From assembly GCF_009834875.1 (NCBI RefSeq), contig NZ_WVHT01000006.1, positions 186,001 through 250,000 on the forward strand: DNA of 64,000 nucleotides. The letters run 5' to 3'. The position numbers and the translations under genes were made by a program. The stretch is from Hufsiella arboris. GTDB lineage: Bacteria; Bacteroidota; Bacteroidia; Sphingobacteriales; Sphingobacteriaceae. A model generated the notes under the pieces. It was not told the origin of the DNA, did not search any database, and saw only the letters and a program-made list of their open reading frames with translations. This document shows positions 44,887 to 54,196 of this stretch, piece by piece. Position 1 is the stretch's first letter; every line of letters begins with the position of its first letter.

Positions 44887-47250
44887 ATGAGTAATCCGGT
44901 ACGCCGCTTTTCCAGTGATGAATTGCTGGAAATTTTATCCATTTCAGAAAACGCGACAGCAATCTATACAACAGAAGATTTAATTATTCAAACTGCTAAC
45001 GATGCGATGGTTGGCTTTTGGGGTAAAGACCGCAGCGTTATTGGTTTACCGATAGCCGAAGCAATTCCGGAGTTAGAAAACCAGCCATTTATCGGTTTAT
45101 TGCAAAATGTATGGCGAACCGGCACCACCTATGAAGCTCGCGACGCTTCTGCGATGCTGTTTGTAGATGGCAAGCTGAATATTTTTTATTTTGATTTCAT
45201 TTACCGGGCAATTAAAGACGATGAAGGCCGGATGTACTGTATCTTACATACCGCAACAGATGTCACAGAAAGAAACGCGCAAAAAAAAGTTCTTAAAGAG
45301 AGCGAACAAACCAAAAATGCTTTAAATAAAGAACTTGAAGCCTCTAATCATGAACTTTTGAGCGTAAACCATGAGCTAAAGGAATCTCATAAAAATCTTA
45401 AAACACTTAATAATAATTTAGCCGAAAGTGAATCCCGTTTTAGAGGCTTGGTACAGCAGGCTCCGGTGGCAATCGGCATATTAACCGGGCGCGAGCTGAT
45501 TGTCGAATCGGCAAATAATTTGATGCTCGCTATATGGGGCAAACAAAATAACATTATCGATAAACCACTTGCCGACGCGTTACCAGAATTAAAGGGTCAA
45601 CCTTTTTTGCAAATTCTTGACGAAGTGTACATGACCGGTGTCGAATTCCGGGGAAGTGAAACCAAGGCTACTCTCGAATATAACGGGAGACTATTGGATA
45701 AATATTTCAACTTTGTCTATCATCCTATAAAAAATTCAACAGGCAATACCGTAAATATAATCGTTGTTGCAACGGAAGTTACGGAACAGGTATTGGCTAA
45801 GCAGAAAATCCAGGCCAGTGAGCATCGCCTGAATAGCATGGTTATGAATGCCCCGATTGGAATGACTGTGATAGAGGGCCGTGATTTAGTTATTACAATA
45901 GCTAATCAGCCAATGCTTGATATCTGGAATCGAAAAAAAGAACAGGTTATCGGCAAAAAGCTATTAGAAATATTTCCCGAATTACATGATCAACCCTTCC
46001 CTGGAATGCTGCAACAGGTTTTTGATACAGGGGAACGACTCTCGCTGCCGGAGATCTCCGCGGATATTTCTACTGAAAACGGCTTGGTTAAATATTTTAT
46101 CGATTTTAGCTACGATCCGCTTTTTGATCTTAACGGAAACGTAGAATCGATACTTGCCACGGTATTAAATATTACCGAACAGGTACAAGCTCGCCAATCT
46201 ATTGAACGTGCTGAGCAAATGCTGCGTTTAGCCGTAGATTCTGCGCACCTGGGGACCTGGTATTTTGATTTAGAGACAAAGGACTTCATACCATCGGCGC
46301 GGCTTAAAAACGTCTTCGGCTTTTATGACGATGAGCCAATTTCTTACGAACACGCCGTGCAACAGATTAGCCAAGATTATCTCGAAAAAGTAGTTTCAGC
46401 TGCAAAAGAATCCTTTTTTAAAGGAGTTCCCTTTGAGCAGGAATTTCCGGTGACGGGATTTCACGACAATGAAAAACGCTGGCTAAGGGCAACCGGCAAA
46501 CTTTATAAACCGGAAAGTGGAAAGTCAGCGCATTTTTCGGGAACAATTATCGACATAACTGAACGAAAGAACACTGAACAACGCAAGGATGATTTCATCA
46601 GCATTGCTAGTCATGAGTTAAAAACTCCAACAACCACATTAAAGGCTTCGCTACAACTTCTAAATCGGATGAAAGACGATCCGGGCAAAAACGTTCCGAT
46701 TGTGTCGCGACTGATAGAACAGGCCAACCGAAGCATGGGGAAAATCAGCAATCTGATCGATGATCTGCTAAATGTTAGCCGAATGAACGAAGGGCAGCTT
46801 CATTTGAATAAAACGACGTTTTTTATTTCCGACGTGCTTAATAATTGCTGCAACCATGTGCGCGAAGCAGGTAAACATGAGCTGATTTACCAGGGGGATC
46901 TCGATATTGAAGTTTTCGCCGACGAACATCGCATTGACCAGGTGGTAGTAAATTTTGTCAACAACGCCGTTAAATATGCATCGGAATCGACCGAAATTTT
47001 CCTTATCGCGGAAAGAGAAAACGAAGTAGTCCGGGTATCGGTGAAAGATAGCGGGCCGGGCGTTGCTCCTGATAAACTCCCCTATTTATTCGACCGCTAC
47101 TATCGCGCCGACCACTCAGGTACACAATATTCAGGATTGGGTTTAGGATTATTTATTTCCGCTGAAATTATCCGTCGTCATGGAGGCAAGATCGGCGCCA
47201 TTAGCGAATTGGGTAAAGGAAGTACATTTTGGTTTACGCTTCCTTTGTAG
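44887..47250 (+). CDS. Soluble sensor histidine kinase with four PAS domains
   Basis: A 787-residue kinase from the ATG at 44887. The first three PAS domains are near copies of each other, sharing the block IxxxLxExxPELxxQPFxxxLxxVxxTG. A fourth PAS (AVDSAHLGTWYFDLETKDF) differs and precedes the catalytic part. HisKA has H576 in SIASHELKTP, and HATPase_c has the N-box NFVNNAVKYA, the G1 box DSGPGVAPDKLPYLFDRYYR and the G2 box GLGLGLFISAEIIRRHGG. A coiled coil of about 45 residues (ALNKELEASNHELLSVNHEL) lies between PAS 1 and PAS 2. There is no membrane span, so it senses a cytoplasmic signal. Its partner regulator is not adjacent. Confidence 0.93.
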   Translation: MSNPVRRFSSDELLEILSISENATAIYTTEDLIIQTANDAMVGFWGKDRSVIGLPIAEAIPELENQPFIGLLQNVWRTGTTYEARDASAMLFVDGKLNIFYFDFIYRAIKDDEGRMYCILHTATDVTERNAQKKVLKESEQTKNALNKELEASNHELLSVNHELKESHKNLKTLNNNLAESESRFRGLVQQAPVAIGILTGRELIVESANNLMLAIWGKQNNIIDKPLADALPELKGQPFLQILDEVYMTGVEFRGSETKATLEYNGRLLDKYFNFVYHPIKNSTGNTVNIIVVATEVTEQVLAKQKIQASEHRLNSMVMNAPIGMTVIEGRDLVITIANQPMLDIWNRKKEQVIGKKLLEIFPELHDQPFPGMLQQVFDTGERLSLPEISADISTENGLVKYFIDFSYDPLFDLNGNVESILATVLNITEQVQARQSIERAEQMLRLAVDSAHLGTWYFDLETKDFIPSARLKNVFGFYDDEPISYEHAVQQISQDYLEKVVSAAKESFFKGVPFEQEFPVTGFHDNEKRWLRATGKLYKPESGKSAHFSGTIIDITERKNTEQRKDDFISIASHELKTPTTTLKASLQLLNRMKDDPGKNVPIVSRLIEQANRSMGKISNLIDDLLNVSRMNEGQLHLNKTTFFISDVLNNCCNHVREAGKHELIYQGDLDIEVFADEHRIDQVVVNFVNNAVKYASESTEIFLIAERENEVVRVSVKDSGPGVAPDKLPYLFDRYYRADHSGTQYSGLGLGLFISAEIIRRHGGKIGAISELGKGSTFWFTLPL

Positions 47251-47354
47251 TTAAAAGCTGCTCAGATTGAAAATAAAATCGATGCAACTTAAGGCTGTAC
47301 GACTAAAATATTCTGCTTATCTTTCTTCAATTAACCATTTAGAACTTATAATTA

Positions 47355-47732
47355 ATGAAAAAGGTAAACCTTATTTTAGTGGCAGTCATCGGCTTGCTGA
47401 TGTCGATAGCAGCCAAAGCACAAACAAAACCAGATTATTATGTCGGAAAGTGGAATGTTACTGTTTTCGGCACTCCTCAGGGCGATGCTAAAATCAACTT
47501 TCTTTTTGAAAGAAAAGATGGAAAAATGACAGGAACTCTCCAGGATTCTACTGGGAAAGAAACCGCTAAAATCACCCAAATCGAGGAAAAAGATAAAACC
47601 ATAACCGCCTATTTCACAGCCCAGGGATATGATGTAAATATCACGCTTGACCCTGTAGACGACGATCACGTAAGCGGAAGTTTGATGGGCATGTTCGACG
47701 CGAAAGGAATACGGGTCAAAGAAAATAAGTAA
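47355..47732 (+). CDS. Small secreted protein, unknown function
   Basis: A 125-residue exported protein with a signal peptide (MKKVNLILVAVIGLLMSIAAKAQ). The mature part is short beta strands with Gly turns (YVGKWNVTVFG, INFLFERKDGKMTGTLQD, ITAYFTAQGYDVNITLDPV, HVSGSLMGMF), compatible with a small lipocalin-like barrel. Similar proteins are scattered in Bacteroidota. It ends near a symmetrical hairpin. Confidence 0.7.
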   Translation: MKKVNLILVAVIGLLMSIAAKAQTKPDYYVGKWNVTVFGTPQGDAKINFLFERKDGKMTGTLQDSTGKETAKITQIEEKDKTITAYFTAQGYDVNITLDPVDDDHVSGSLMGMFDAKGIRVKENK

Positions 47733-47745
47733 TTACGAAACGTTA

Positions 47746-47783
47746 AATTAAGGCAGGGCTCTTCAGAAAACCCTGCCTTAATT
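47746..47783. terminator. Bidirectional hairpin between convergent genes
   Basis: A perfect 13-bp stem (AATTAAGGCAGGG 47746-47758 with 47771-47783) and 12-base loop, four bases from the end of the pyruvyltransferase gene. It has no clean T-run but is AT-rich at the base on both strands. Confidence 0.65.
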
Positions 47784-47787
47784 GATA

Positions 47788-48777
47788 CTATTGAATCAAA
47801 TGTACCTTTTCAAAATCCTTCATCCAGGCGTTAAAAAAGGTGCTGTTCTTACCGTATGAATTATCAATCATATAAACTTCCTTGTTTAACAACACAGAAA
47901 GAATAAAACCGTGCAGGCGGGTTGTATATATCACATCGTACTCATTGATGTAATTGATGCCTTTTATTGCGTAATCGTGAGCCAGGTCTTCCGACATAAA
48001 TCCATATCGATGATCAATCTGCTCTTTAATCACAGGAACGTTAATCAGCGCCTTTGACAATACGCCATTAGCGCGGTGCAGAGCGCCCTTCACTTTTCCT
48101 TCAATTGTACCTTTTTTAATCGATGGCCAGTCGCGGATTTCAATCTGTTTTCCGTTACGGACTTTGTTCGCGAATTCAATTGGATTAAATCCCTTTCCTA
48201 TTTCCTGGTCGACACGTTCCAGCAGCAGCGCTTTACCCGTATCTTTCATGGATATATATTGGTCGAAATCAAGATTGAAAGCCATATCGGGCAGCATGAA
48301 AATTTTGTTGTGAACAAAATGCTCTTTCATCAGTTCGAACGATCGCGAATCTCGTACACAAATAGTCAGATCAGGATGTTTACTAAATTCAGCAGCATCC
48401 TGCTTCAACATTTCAGGATCTTTATAGTGAACAGTTTGCGGCAGGATGATGATCCGGTTATGGGGAAACCGTTTGATAACATCTAACCTGAATTCCTGGA
48501 AACCACGCCATAAATCACCAAAATTGCCTCCGCCATGAAATAAAATAACACTTCCTACCGGGATTTTTTCCATCTGGCACAGCCGATCGTTCGATGTATA
48601 AAGCATCTTGTGCGGAATGCGTTGTAAAAAAGCAAACTCCCCGCCCGCAATTAGCTGATCGCCAATGTTAACGTGGTCGGGAATATCCAGTAAACAGTAA
48701 TCTTTATTAATCAGCGGACTTAACGTATTGAATATGAGTTCACGCAGTTTTAGTATATGCTCTTTATTTGTATTCAT
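47788..48777 (-). CDS. Polysaccharide pyruvyl transferase family protein
   Basis: A 329-residue cytoplasmic enzyme of the CsaB/PssK type, which attaches pyruvate ketals to sugars. Motifs are DHVNIGDQLIAGGEF at the N-terminus, HGGGNFGDLW, ILPQTVHYKDPE and the C-terminal catalytic-site block TTRLHGFILSVLLNKEVYMIDNSYGK. It is transcribed divergently from a GT4 gene, with 174 bases between them. It probably contributes to surface polysaccharide decoration together with the operon further right. Confidence 0.88.
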   Translation of the reverse strand: MNTNKEHILKLRELIFNTLSPLINKDYCLLDIPDHVNIGDQLIAGGEFAFLQRIPHKMLYTSNDRLCQMEKIPVGSVILFHGGGNFGDLWRGFQEFRLDVIKRFPHNRIIILPQTVHYKDPEMLKQDAAEFSKHPDLTICVRDSRSFELMKEHFVHNKIFMLPDMAFNLDFDQYISMKDTGKALLLERVDQEIGKGFNPIEFANKVRNGKQIEIRDWPSIKKGTIEGKVKGALHRANGVLSKALINVPVIKEQIDHRYGFMSEDLAHDYAIKGINYINEYDVIYTTRLHGFILSVLLNKEVYMIDNSYGKNSTFFNAWMKDFEKVHLIQ

Positions 48778-48895
48778 AGGTGTGCTTTGCGGGTAGAATG
48801 ATTTATATAACGAATTCCCATTGCCTATCTTATCGGCGTTGTTAGAATTTGTTCAATAAAACGGCAATCAAACAAAGAAAGTTGCAACAAAAAGC

Positions 48896-48916
48896 AAATT
48901 TTATCGAATAAAATTT
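48896..48916. promoter_or_regulatory. 21-base AT-rich inverted repeat in a divergent promoter region
   Basis: AAATTTTAT-CGA-ATAAAATTT is perfectly symmetrical and lies 35 bases before the GT4 start codon, between two divergent polysaccharide genes. It may be an operator or a regulatory hairpin in the leader. Confidence 0.35.
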
Positions 48917-48951
48917 AAATAGTCACGTTACTATTACGCAAACTACCTTTA

Positions 48952-50088
48952 ATGAAAATTTCTTACGTAACAACCTACGACGCAAAAGACGTTCATAGCT
49001 GGTCGGGAACCGGCTACAATATTGCCAAATCGCTTGAAGATAAAGGAGTGGAAATTGATTACGTGGGTGAGCTGAGGCGAAAGCTCGGTCCCTCGACATT
49101 GCTGAGGCGAACTCTTTATAATGCCTTGGGAAAAAAGTATCGTTTTGACCGCGACGTAAGAATCGCCAGGCACTATGCCGAACAAGCCGAGGAACGAATT
49201 AACCGCAATTCCCAGGTTTTATTTTCTCCCGGAGTGAATGCGCTGGCATTTATCAAGAGCAATAAGCCCAAAGTTTTCTATACTGATGCAACTTTCGCTT
49301 CGATGATTAACTTTTACGAAGGCTTCACTAATATGTCAGCTGAAAACATCCGCAACGGCCACTTAATTGAGCAAACGGCGATCGACAGTGCCGCTCTGGC
49401 TATCTTTTCATCCGACTGGGCGGCGCAATCGGCGATCAACGATTACAATGCTGATCCGGCAAAAGTTAAAGTGGTTCCGTTCGGGGCGAACATTGTTTGC
49501 AACAGAACTTTAGATGACATCAAAATCATTGTCGGAAACCGCTCAGAAACCGTTTGCAATCTACTTTTCCTAGGCGTTGAATGGGATCGCAAAGGCGGTG
49601 ATATGGCTATGGATGTAGCGAGACTACTAAACGAACGCGGGCTAAAAACTATACTTCATATTACAGGAATTAAAGAACTTCCGTTTGAAAATGTCCATGA
49701 TTTTGTAGTAAACCACGGCTTTATAAGCAAAGCCACCGAAGAGGGGCAAAAGAAAATCGATAAACTGCTGGCCGAAAGCCACTTTTTGATTCTACCGTCA
49801 AAAGCCGATTGTACGCCGATTGTTTATGCGGAAGTTAACTCGTTCGGACTGCCATGCATCACCACGAACGTAGGTGGAATTACCAGCCTGGTAACCGACG
49901 ACGTAAACGGTAAAACATTTGGATTAAATGAAAGTGCCGCTTCTTACGCAGATTATATTGCCCAAAAGTTTTTTAACGGACAGACGTATAAAGATTTGTG
50001 TTACTCTTCGTTTAACGAGTATGAAACAAGGCTTAACTGGAAAAAGACGGGAGAATTGCTGTTCGGGCTGATGAAAGAAGTGATTTAG
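48952..50088 (+). CDS. Glycosyltransferase family 4
   Basis: A 378-residue GT-B glycosyltransferase. The N-terminal Rossmann domain begins MKISYVTTYDAKDVHSWSGTGYN; the nucleotide-sugar domain starts around NLLFLGVEWDRKGGDMAMDVARLL and contains the donor-binding GT4 motif region HFLILPSKADCTPIVYAEVNSFGLPCITTNVGG. The usual E-x7-E is modified to the D/E pair in ADCTPIVYAE. Acceptor and donor are unknown. It is divergent from the pyruvyltransferase gene. Confidence 0.88.
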   Translation: MKISYVTTYDAKDVHSWSGTGYNIAKSLEDKGVEIDYVGELRRKLGPSTLLRRTLYNALGKKYRFDRDVRIARHYAEQAEERINRNSQVLFSPGVNALAFIKSNKPKVFYTDATFASMINFYEGFTNMSAENIRNGHLIEQTAIDSAALAIFSSDWAAQSAINDYNADPAKVKVVPFGANIVCNRTLDDIKIIVGNRSETVCNLLFLGVEWDRKGGDMAMDVARLLNERGLKTILHITGIKELPFENVHDFVVNHGFISKATEEGQKKIDKLLAESHFLILPSKADCTPIVYAEVNSFGLPCITTNVGGITSLVTDDVNGKTFGLNESAASYADYIAQKFFNGQTYKDLCYSSFNEYETRLNWKKTGELLFGLMKEVI

Positions 50089-50119
50089 CAATTACATAAA
50101 GGATCGTCGCATTTCTCAA

Positions 50120-50887
50120 TTATTCTTTAAGAAAGCCGGTTAACTCTTCAATCTTATCAGTTCCAATCACATCCGCTCCTAACTGCATTTGAGTTTTCCA
50201 CGATAAAGGAGTATCGGGTGCAGCCCAAAAACGGATCGTTCGATGGGCAGAATGAACACTGTCGATCACCGCACGGATCTTCTGCTGATCAGATGCAGGC
50301 AGCGGCGTCAGACCATCCCATTTTGCAAAGCGGGTAAAAGGCATACTTACCAGTCCTACCCGTTGCCACTGCTTGAGCGTAAAACCCTTAACATGGCTTG
50401 CGTCAAAAAAGAAAAAAGAAGGATAAGTGGAAAATTCGGAAGGCGGCGGTTGGTTGCCACTAATTACGATAGTAACCTGCCCAGGCTGCTCCAATGTGCG
50501 TAAGTAATGATTTAATGGCGTTAATTGTTGCTGCAGAATAGGTAAAGTGACTTTATAGTCGCCCTTCAAATCAATTAAAAGTCTAATCTGGCGACTTTTA
50601 TTCTTTTTCAATTCGCTAAGCAATGGTTGTAAATAAAGCGCGTTCAAGGTACGGCCGTCGACAATATCTTCTTTATTGTGTGCGATATACAAATTGCCGT
50701 TCAGAGTGAATATATCGGCTTCGATAGATCCAAAACCATTGTTGTAAGCCAGAGAGAAAGGTATACTATGCTGATAATCATTATGCGCGTGAGCGTTCGC
50801 GACTGTATAGTGCGACGGTTGAGCTACCGCTTTAAGGCAACCGGGCAAAGTAAATAATAGCAGTAGAAAAGATATGTTAGATCTCAT
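50120..50887 (-). CDS. GDPD/PI-PLC superfamily secreted phosphodiesterase-like protein
   Basis: A 255-residue exported protein from the ATG at 50887; GTG two codons upstream is an alternative. The signal sequence ends LPGCLKAVAQ, so it is either a lipoprotein (LPGC) or a cleaved protein. The barrel opens with NAHAHNDYQHSIPFSLAYNNGFGSIEADIF, with the His and the Glu-x-Asp metal ligands of glycerophosphodiester phosphodiesterases, then GNLYIAHNKED with the second His. The end reads FWAAPDTPLSWKTQMQLGADVIGTD, also family-like. It may hydrolyse glycerophosphodiesters at the envelope. Confidence 0.83.
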   Translation of the reverse strand: MRSNISFLLLLFTLPGCLKAVAQPSHYTVANAHAHNDYQHSIPFSLAYNNGFGSIEADIFTLNGNLYIAHNKEDIVDGRTLNALYLQPLLSELKKNKSRQIRLLIDLKGDYKVTLPILQQQLTPLNHYLRTLEQPGQVTIVISGNQPPPSEFSTYPSFFFFDASHVKGFTLKQWQRVGLVSMPFTRFAKWDGLTPLPASDQQKIRAVIDSVHSAHRTIRFWAAPDTPLSWKTQMQLGADVIGTDKIEELTGFLKE

Positions 50888-51109
50888 AGGCACCAGAATT
50901 AGTAGTTAACCAGCTTGAGTAAAGTTATGGATAGCGGTTGCAATTTCACTTTATCCCGACCTATTTTGTTACAAAAGCTGAAATCATCTCTGTGCGATTT
51001 ATCTCACATTCTGAGGCAAGCGTCACCTCCGAGCTTAACTTATTTTGAAAAGCAAGATTTGTCTTATTAATTTAAAAACGCTTTATTTATACCCACCAAA
51101 CCGAATCAC

Positions 51110-51619
51110 ATGAAAAAGTTATTTACAGCGATCATCGCGCTGTTATTTCTGGCTTTCAACAGCTATTCTCAGGACAGTGTCCTTTTCAAAGAAAATCCGG
51201 CGAAAAAAAGGTTGAAGGCAATGTCTACGATCGTTTCGAATATGAGATATCAGCGGAGCATTGCAACGATTCCTGAAGGCCATCATTCATTCGGATCACG
51301 CTATACAATCAAAGACATACTGATAAAAGGAAATGTAAGCCTGATAAGCGTCACCTACGGAGGCGCGTTAAGTTCTACGTTAATGAACAGTGGCACTAGC
51401 GACACATTTTATTATATTCTGAAACAAGGTTTAGAAGACACTTACCAGGAAATCTTTTTGGGTGAAACAGATATCACTTACTTGAACAACTCAAAATCCA
51501 TCATGAAACAGGCGATGAGTGATGAGCCGGCAGTTGTAATGAAAATAAATCAGCTTAACAGATTAACTAGAGGTCAGGTAAAGAAACTGATTAAGGAATA
51601 TAATGCAAAGCACTCCTGA
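51110..51619 (+). CDS. Secreted protein of unknown function
   Basis: A 169-residue protein with a signal peptide (MKKLFTAIIALLFLAFNSYSQ). The mature part is basic with a hydrophobic middle (IKDILIKGNVSLISVTYGGALSSTLMNSG) and an amphipathic C-terminal helix (NRLTRGQVKKLIKEYNAKHS). I recognise no family. It is isolated: a GDPD gene on one side in the opposite orientation and a 294-base gap with structured sequence downstream. Confidence 0.6.
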   Translation: MKKLFTAIIALLFLAFNSYSQDSVLFKENPAKKRLKAMSTIVSNMRYQRSIATIPEGHHSFGSRYTIKDILIKGNVSLISVTYGGALSSTLMNSGTSDTFYYILKQGLEDTYQEIFLGETDITYLNNSKSIMKQAMSDEPAVVMKINQLNRLTRGQVKKLIKEYNAKHS

Positions 51620-51913
51620 GACAAACTGCGGTTGCAACGTATAAACCTAAGGATCGGAATAAATTTTATACAATGACAGCTATAATTACAATGGTTAAGT
51701 AAAACTTGATTTACTGATTTATAGAAAAGCAGATCCTGATTACCTTTTTCACCGATAGCCCCGTCATACGCTTGTACTCCTCCTCAGCCGCACAACTCAA
51801 CGCTTCAGTGCGGGGTAATCGCTCCTACCGAGTTTAAAACGCACAAACATTGCGCGTAAAGCCGGGCTGAGGTTCGCTAAGCAGAAATGCCTTCATTTTC
51901 AAAAAATGTGTCA
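51620..51913. other. 294-base convergent gap with GC-rich inverted repeats
   Basis: No gene is visible. The right half has nested inverted repeats: CCTCAGCC (51782-51789) with GGCTGAGG (51865-51872) enclosing CCGCAC/GTGCGG, GGTA/TACC and ACGC/GCGT. This could fold as a branched RNA of about 91 bases, or be a remnant of a mobile repeat. There is no T-run to mark it as a terminator. Confidence 0.35.
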
Positions 51914-53083
51914 TCAGCCCTTGACTTCCTCCAATTCCTCAATCAACTTATCGTCCGCTTTCTTCGTCGGCTTATTCAGCATGAAAGGCCTTTCAAAAAT
52001 CAAATGAAAAATATAGGAAATACCAATCGCTGCAGGAACGACCAGTAAAATCATTATGAGAAAGCGAACATTGATATTGATCGGAACGTGTAAGGTTAGC
52101 AAGTTAAAAAGTGCAAGCAAAGGGCTGTGAATCAAATAAATGCTATATGAAAAAACCCCTAGCTTCACAGCGATTCCGGAGTTAAGAACCTTGAGTGGAA
52201 GCGGTTTGCGCTCACCTGAAACTTCAATCAGCGTATAATTGATAATCAGGATACTGACCAATACACCAACTAATGTTTCAGAGATGATCGGATTGGTATT
52301 TTTAGCAAACACCAGTAAAGCGGCTACTAGCAGACCCGCACCGTAAAAAGTAATTTTCCAGTTAATTCTTTCGCGAATTTTCACCCAAAAGACATCCTCA
52401 GAAAATGCAGTTATCGCGGCGGCCATACCGATTGCAAAGAGCCCAAGATACCAGGGATGCATCCAGGCAAGGTTATAAGAAGGCACCAGCAGACGTGGCA
52501 GCACTCCTATAAACAGTGCAAAGGCTAGCGACCATATTAAATTCGTCTTTCGCCAGATCCATAATAAAACCGGGAACAGGAAATATATCTGCCATTCAGT
52601 TGCAACGCTCCACATCGGACCGTTAATTTTCAGAACCCAATCAGGATTGAGATTATGAATCATCAGGAAGTGTGAAAGAATCGCCTGCCAGTCGACAGGA
52701 ATTTTAGAGTCCCAGGCTGTTTTCTGCGCGACCTGCATAACCGGCACTGCGAAGACCAAAATTACAGAAAGGATTAGCGCGATATAATACGGAGGCAATA
52801 TCCTTTTGCTGCGCCGGGCAATATAGGTTTTAAAACCATTTCGCAACTTTTTATCAGGATTAAGCGCTACAGGAATAGTCAGGCAAAAACCCGACAAAAC
52901 AATAAACACGGCGACTGAAAAATGCCCGAAATTAAGCAGGAAGCTAAGCGGTTTCAATGGCATCACTAACTGTGATGTCGTAACGCCGTGGCCTGTAAAT
53001 AGCTGTGAATGATATAACGCTACGTACACAGCACAGATACCTCTTAATCCATCCAGAAATTCAAACTTTGGTCTTTTGGTCAT
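51914..53083 (-). CDS. Acyltransferase 3 family (OafA-type) membrane protein
   Basis: A 389-residue integral membrane O-acyltransferase with about ten spans. The N-terminus has the signature FEFLDGLRGICAVYVALYHS, with the conserved R (LRG) and the catalytic His (YHS). A further block, RRSKRILPPYYIALILS, is typical. It probably transfers acetyl or another acyl group to the exopolysaccharide on the periplasmic face. It is the last gene of the polysaccharide operon, 11 bases after the GT4 gene. The C-terminus is charged (KKADDKLIEELEEVKG). Confidence 0.92.
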   Translation of the reverse strand: MTKRPKFEFLDGLRGICAVYVALYHSQLFTGHGVTTSQLVMPLKPLSFLLNFGHFSVAVFIVLSGFCLTIPVALNPDKKLRNGFKTYIARRSKRILPPYYIALILSVILVFAVPVMQVAQKTAWDSKIPVDWQAILSHFLMIHNLNPDWVLKINGPMWSVATEWQIYFLFPVLLWIWRKTNLIWSLAFALFIGVLPRLLVPSYNLAWMHPWYLGLFAIGMAAAITAFSEDVFWVKIRERINWKITFYGAGLLVAALLVFAKNTNPIISETLVGVLVSILIINYTLIEVSGERKPLPLKVLNSGIAVKLGVFSYSIYLIHSPLLALFNLLTLHVPININVRFLIMILLVVPAAIGISYIFHLIFERPFMLNKPTKKADDKLIEELEEVKG

Positions 53084-53094
53084 AGCAAATTGCT

Positions 53095-54177
53095 TTAAAC
53101 GACAGCTTTGTAAGCCTCAAGGGTTTTTTCAGCTGTTTTATTCCAGGTATAGTCGCTCAATATCTTCTCTTTAAGGCGTGACGAAACGGGAGCTTCAAAC
53201 GCCAATGTTACTTGTTCCCGTATGGATGAAATATCGTCCGGTTCGCAGTACCAGGCCATGTCCTCAAAATATTCCTCGGTATCTCCTTTTCGCGTTACTA
53301 CGATGTTGCAATCCATCACGGCCGCCTCGAGCGAGCTCAAGCCGGTTGTTTCGAACCAGCTCGGCAAAACATGAACTTTGGCCGCTTTGTAAGCCGCCGA
53401 TAGCTCGCGATGGTCCATGTGTTCGATGATTTTCACGTTGTCGCTTTTCTCCGCCAGCACCCTGCATTCTTCAAAATAGCTCAAGTGATTGGGCGACGGC
53501 TTTCCGACGATAGTAAGCGGGATGCCGGTTCCAGCCATTGCACGAATGAGGTTCAGTTGATTTTTCCGCCCCTCGATTCTGCCAACGCATAGAACATGGT
53601 TGCGAAATGCTTCGTTGGGTGTTACGGTTTCATCAAAGGTGTGAACATCGATCGCATTAGGGATTTTAAAATATGTGCTTCCGGTTGAATACTGCTTGTT
53701 GAACCTGCGGAACTCACTGTGAGAATTAGGCAATAATGCGGCGGATTTCGTCGCAATATAGCGGATCGAAGAACGGTGGCCATTCAACAAATAATAAACC
53801 GAATTAAGCCTGTAACCATTAATAAAAACACGTGCGATCGCTTTTAGATATTCAAGATTATCGGCGCCAAAAACGTTCGTTACCAATTTCAAAGCACCCT
53901 TTCGATTTCGTTTTTCGAACTCGCTATAATCAACATAAATCGTTGACACGACAAAGGGCAAACCTGATTTACGCACATGATCGACAATATCGTCAGGCCG
54001 GATGATGTTAAAGAAATGCATCAGGTCGTATCGCGAGTAGTCAACTTTATCGCCGCTGAATAAAATATCGACGTTGACATTCAGTTTCCGGAGGTATTCG
54101 GCTGTCGAATTGATTTGGACGGTATCACCTCCGGGCGAAGTGTTAAGCGTTTTTCGGGCAATCATTAATACATTCAT
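53095..54177 (-). CDS. Glycosyltransferase family 4
   Basis: A 360-residue GT-B enzyme. It begins MNVLMIARKTLNTSPGGDTVQI with the glycine loop of the acceptor domain. The donor domain has HVLCVGRIEGRKNQLNLIRAM and the E-x7-E region LPSWFETTGLSSLEAAVMDCNIVVT. It is part of the minus-strand polysaccharide operon, 19 bases after the GH99-like gene, and probably adds one sugar of the repeat unit. Confidence 0.9.
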   Translation of the reverse strand: MNVLMIARKTLNTSPGGDTVQINSTAEYLRKLNVNVDILFSGDKVDYSRYDLMHFFNIIRPDDIVDHVRKSGLPFVVSTIYVDYSEFEKRNRKGALKLVTNVFGADNLEYLKAIARVFINGYRLNSVYYLLNGHRSSIRYIATKSAALLPNSHSEFRRFNKQYSTGSTYFKIPNAIDVHTFDETVTPNEAFRNHVLCVGRIEGRKNQLNLIRAMAGTGIPLTIVGKPSPNHLSYFEECRVLAEKSDNVKIIEHMDHRELSAAYKAAKVHVLPSWFETTGLSSLEAAVMDCNIVVTRKGDTEEYFEDMAWYCEPDDISSIREQVTLAFEAPVSSRLKEKILSDYTWNKTAEKTLEAYKAVV

Positions 54178-54196
54178 ACGGGCAGATAAAATATTC

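Noticed and set aside
42204-47250. Response regulator, SIR2-like, NHL and kinase genes as one new signalling-defence operon
   Set aside because: Gaps of 114-134 bases between the neighbouring genes and an own promoter element before the kinase argue for separate units; kept only as an individual note on SIR2.
47267-47491. A 74-codon frame overlapping the small secreted protein gene
   Set aside because: The overlapping frame at 47355-47732 has a clean signal peptide and beta-rich body; this one has neither.
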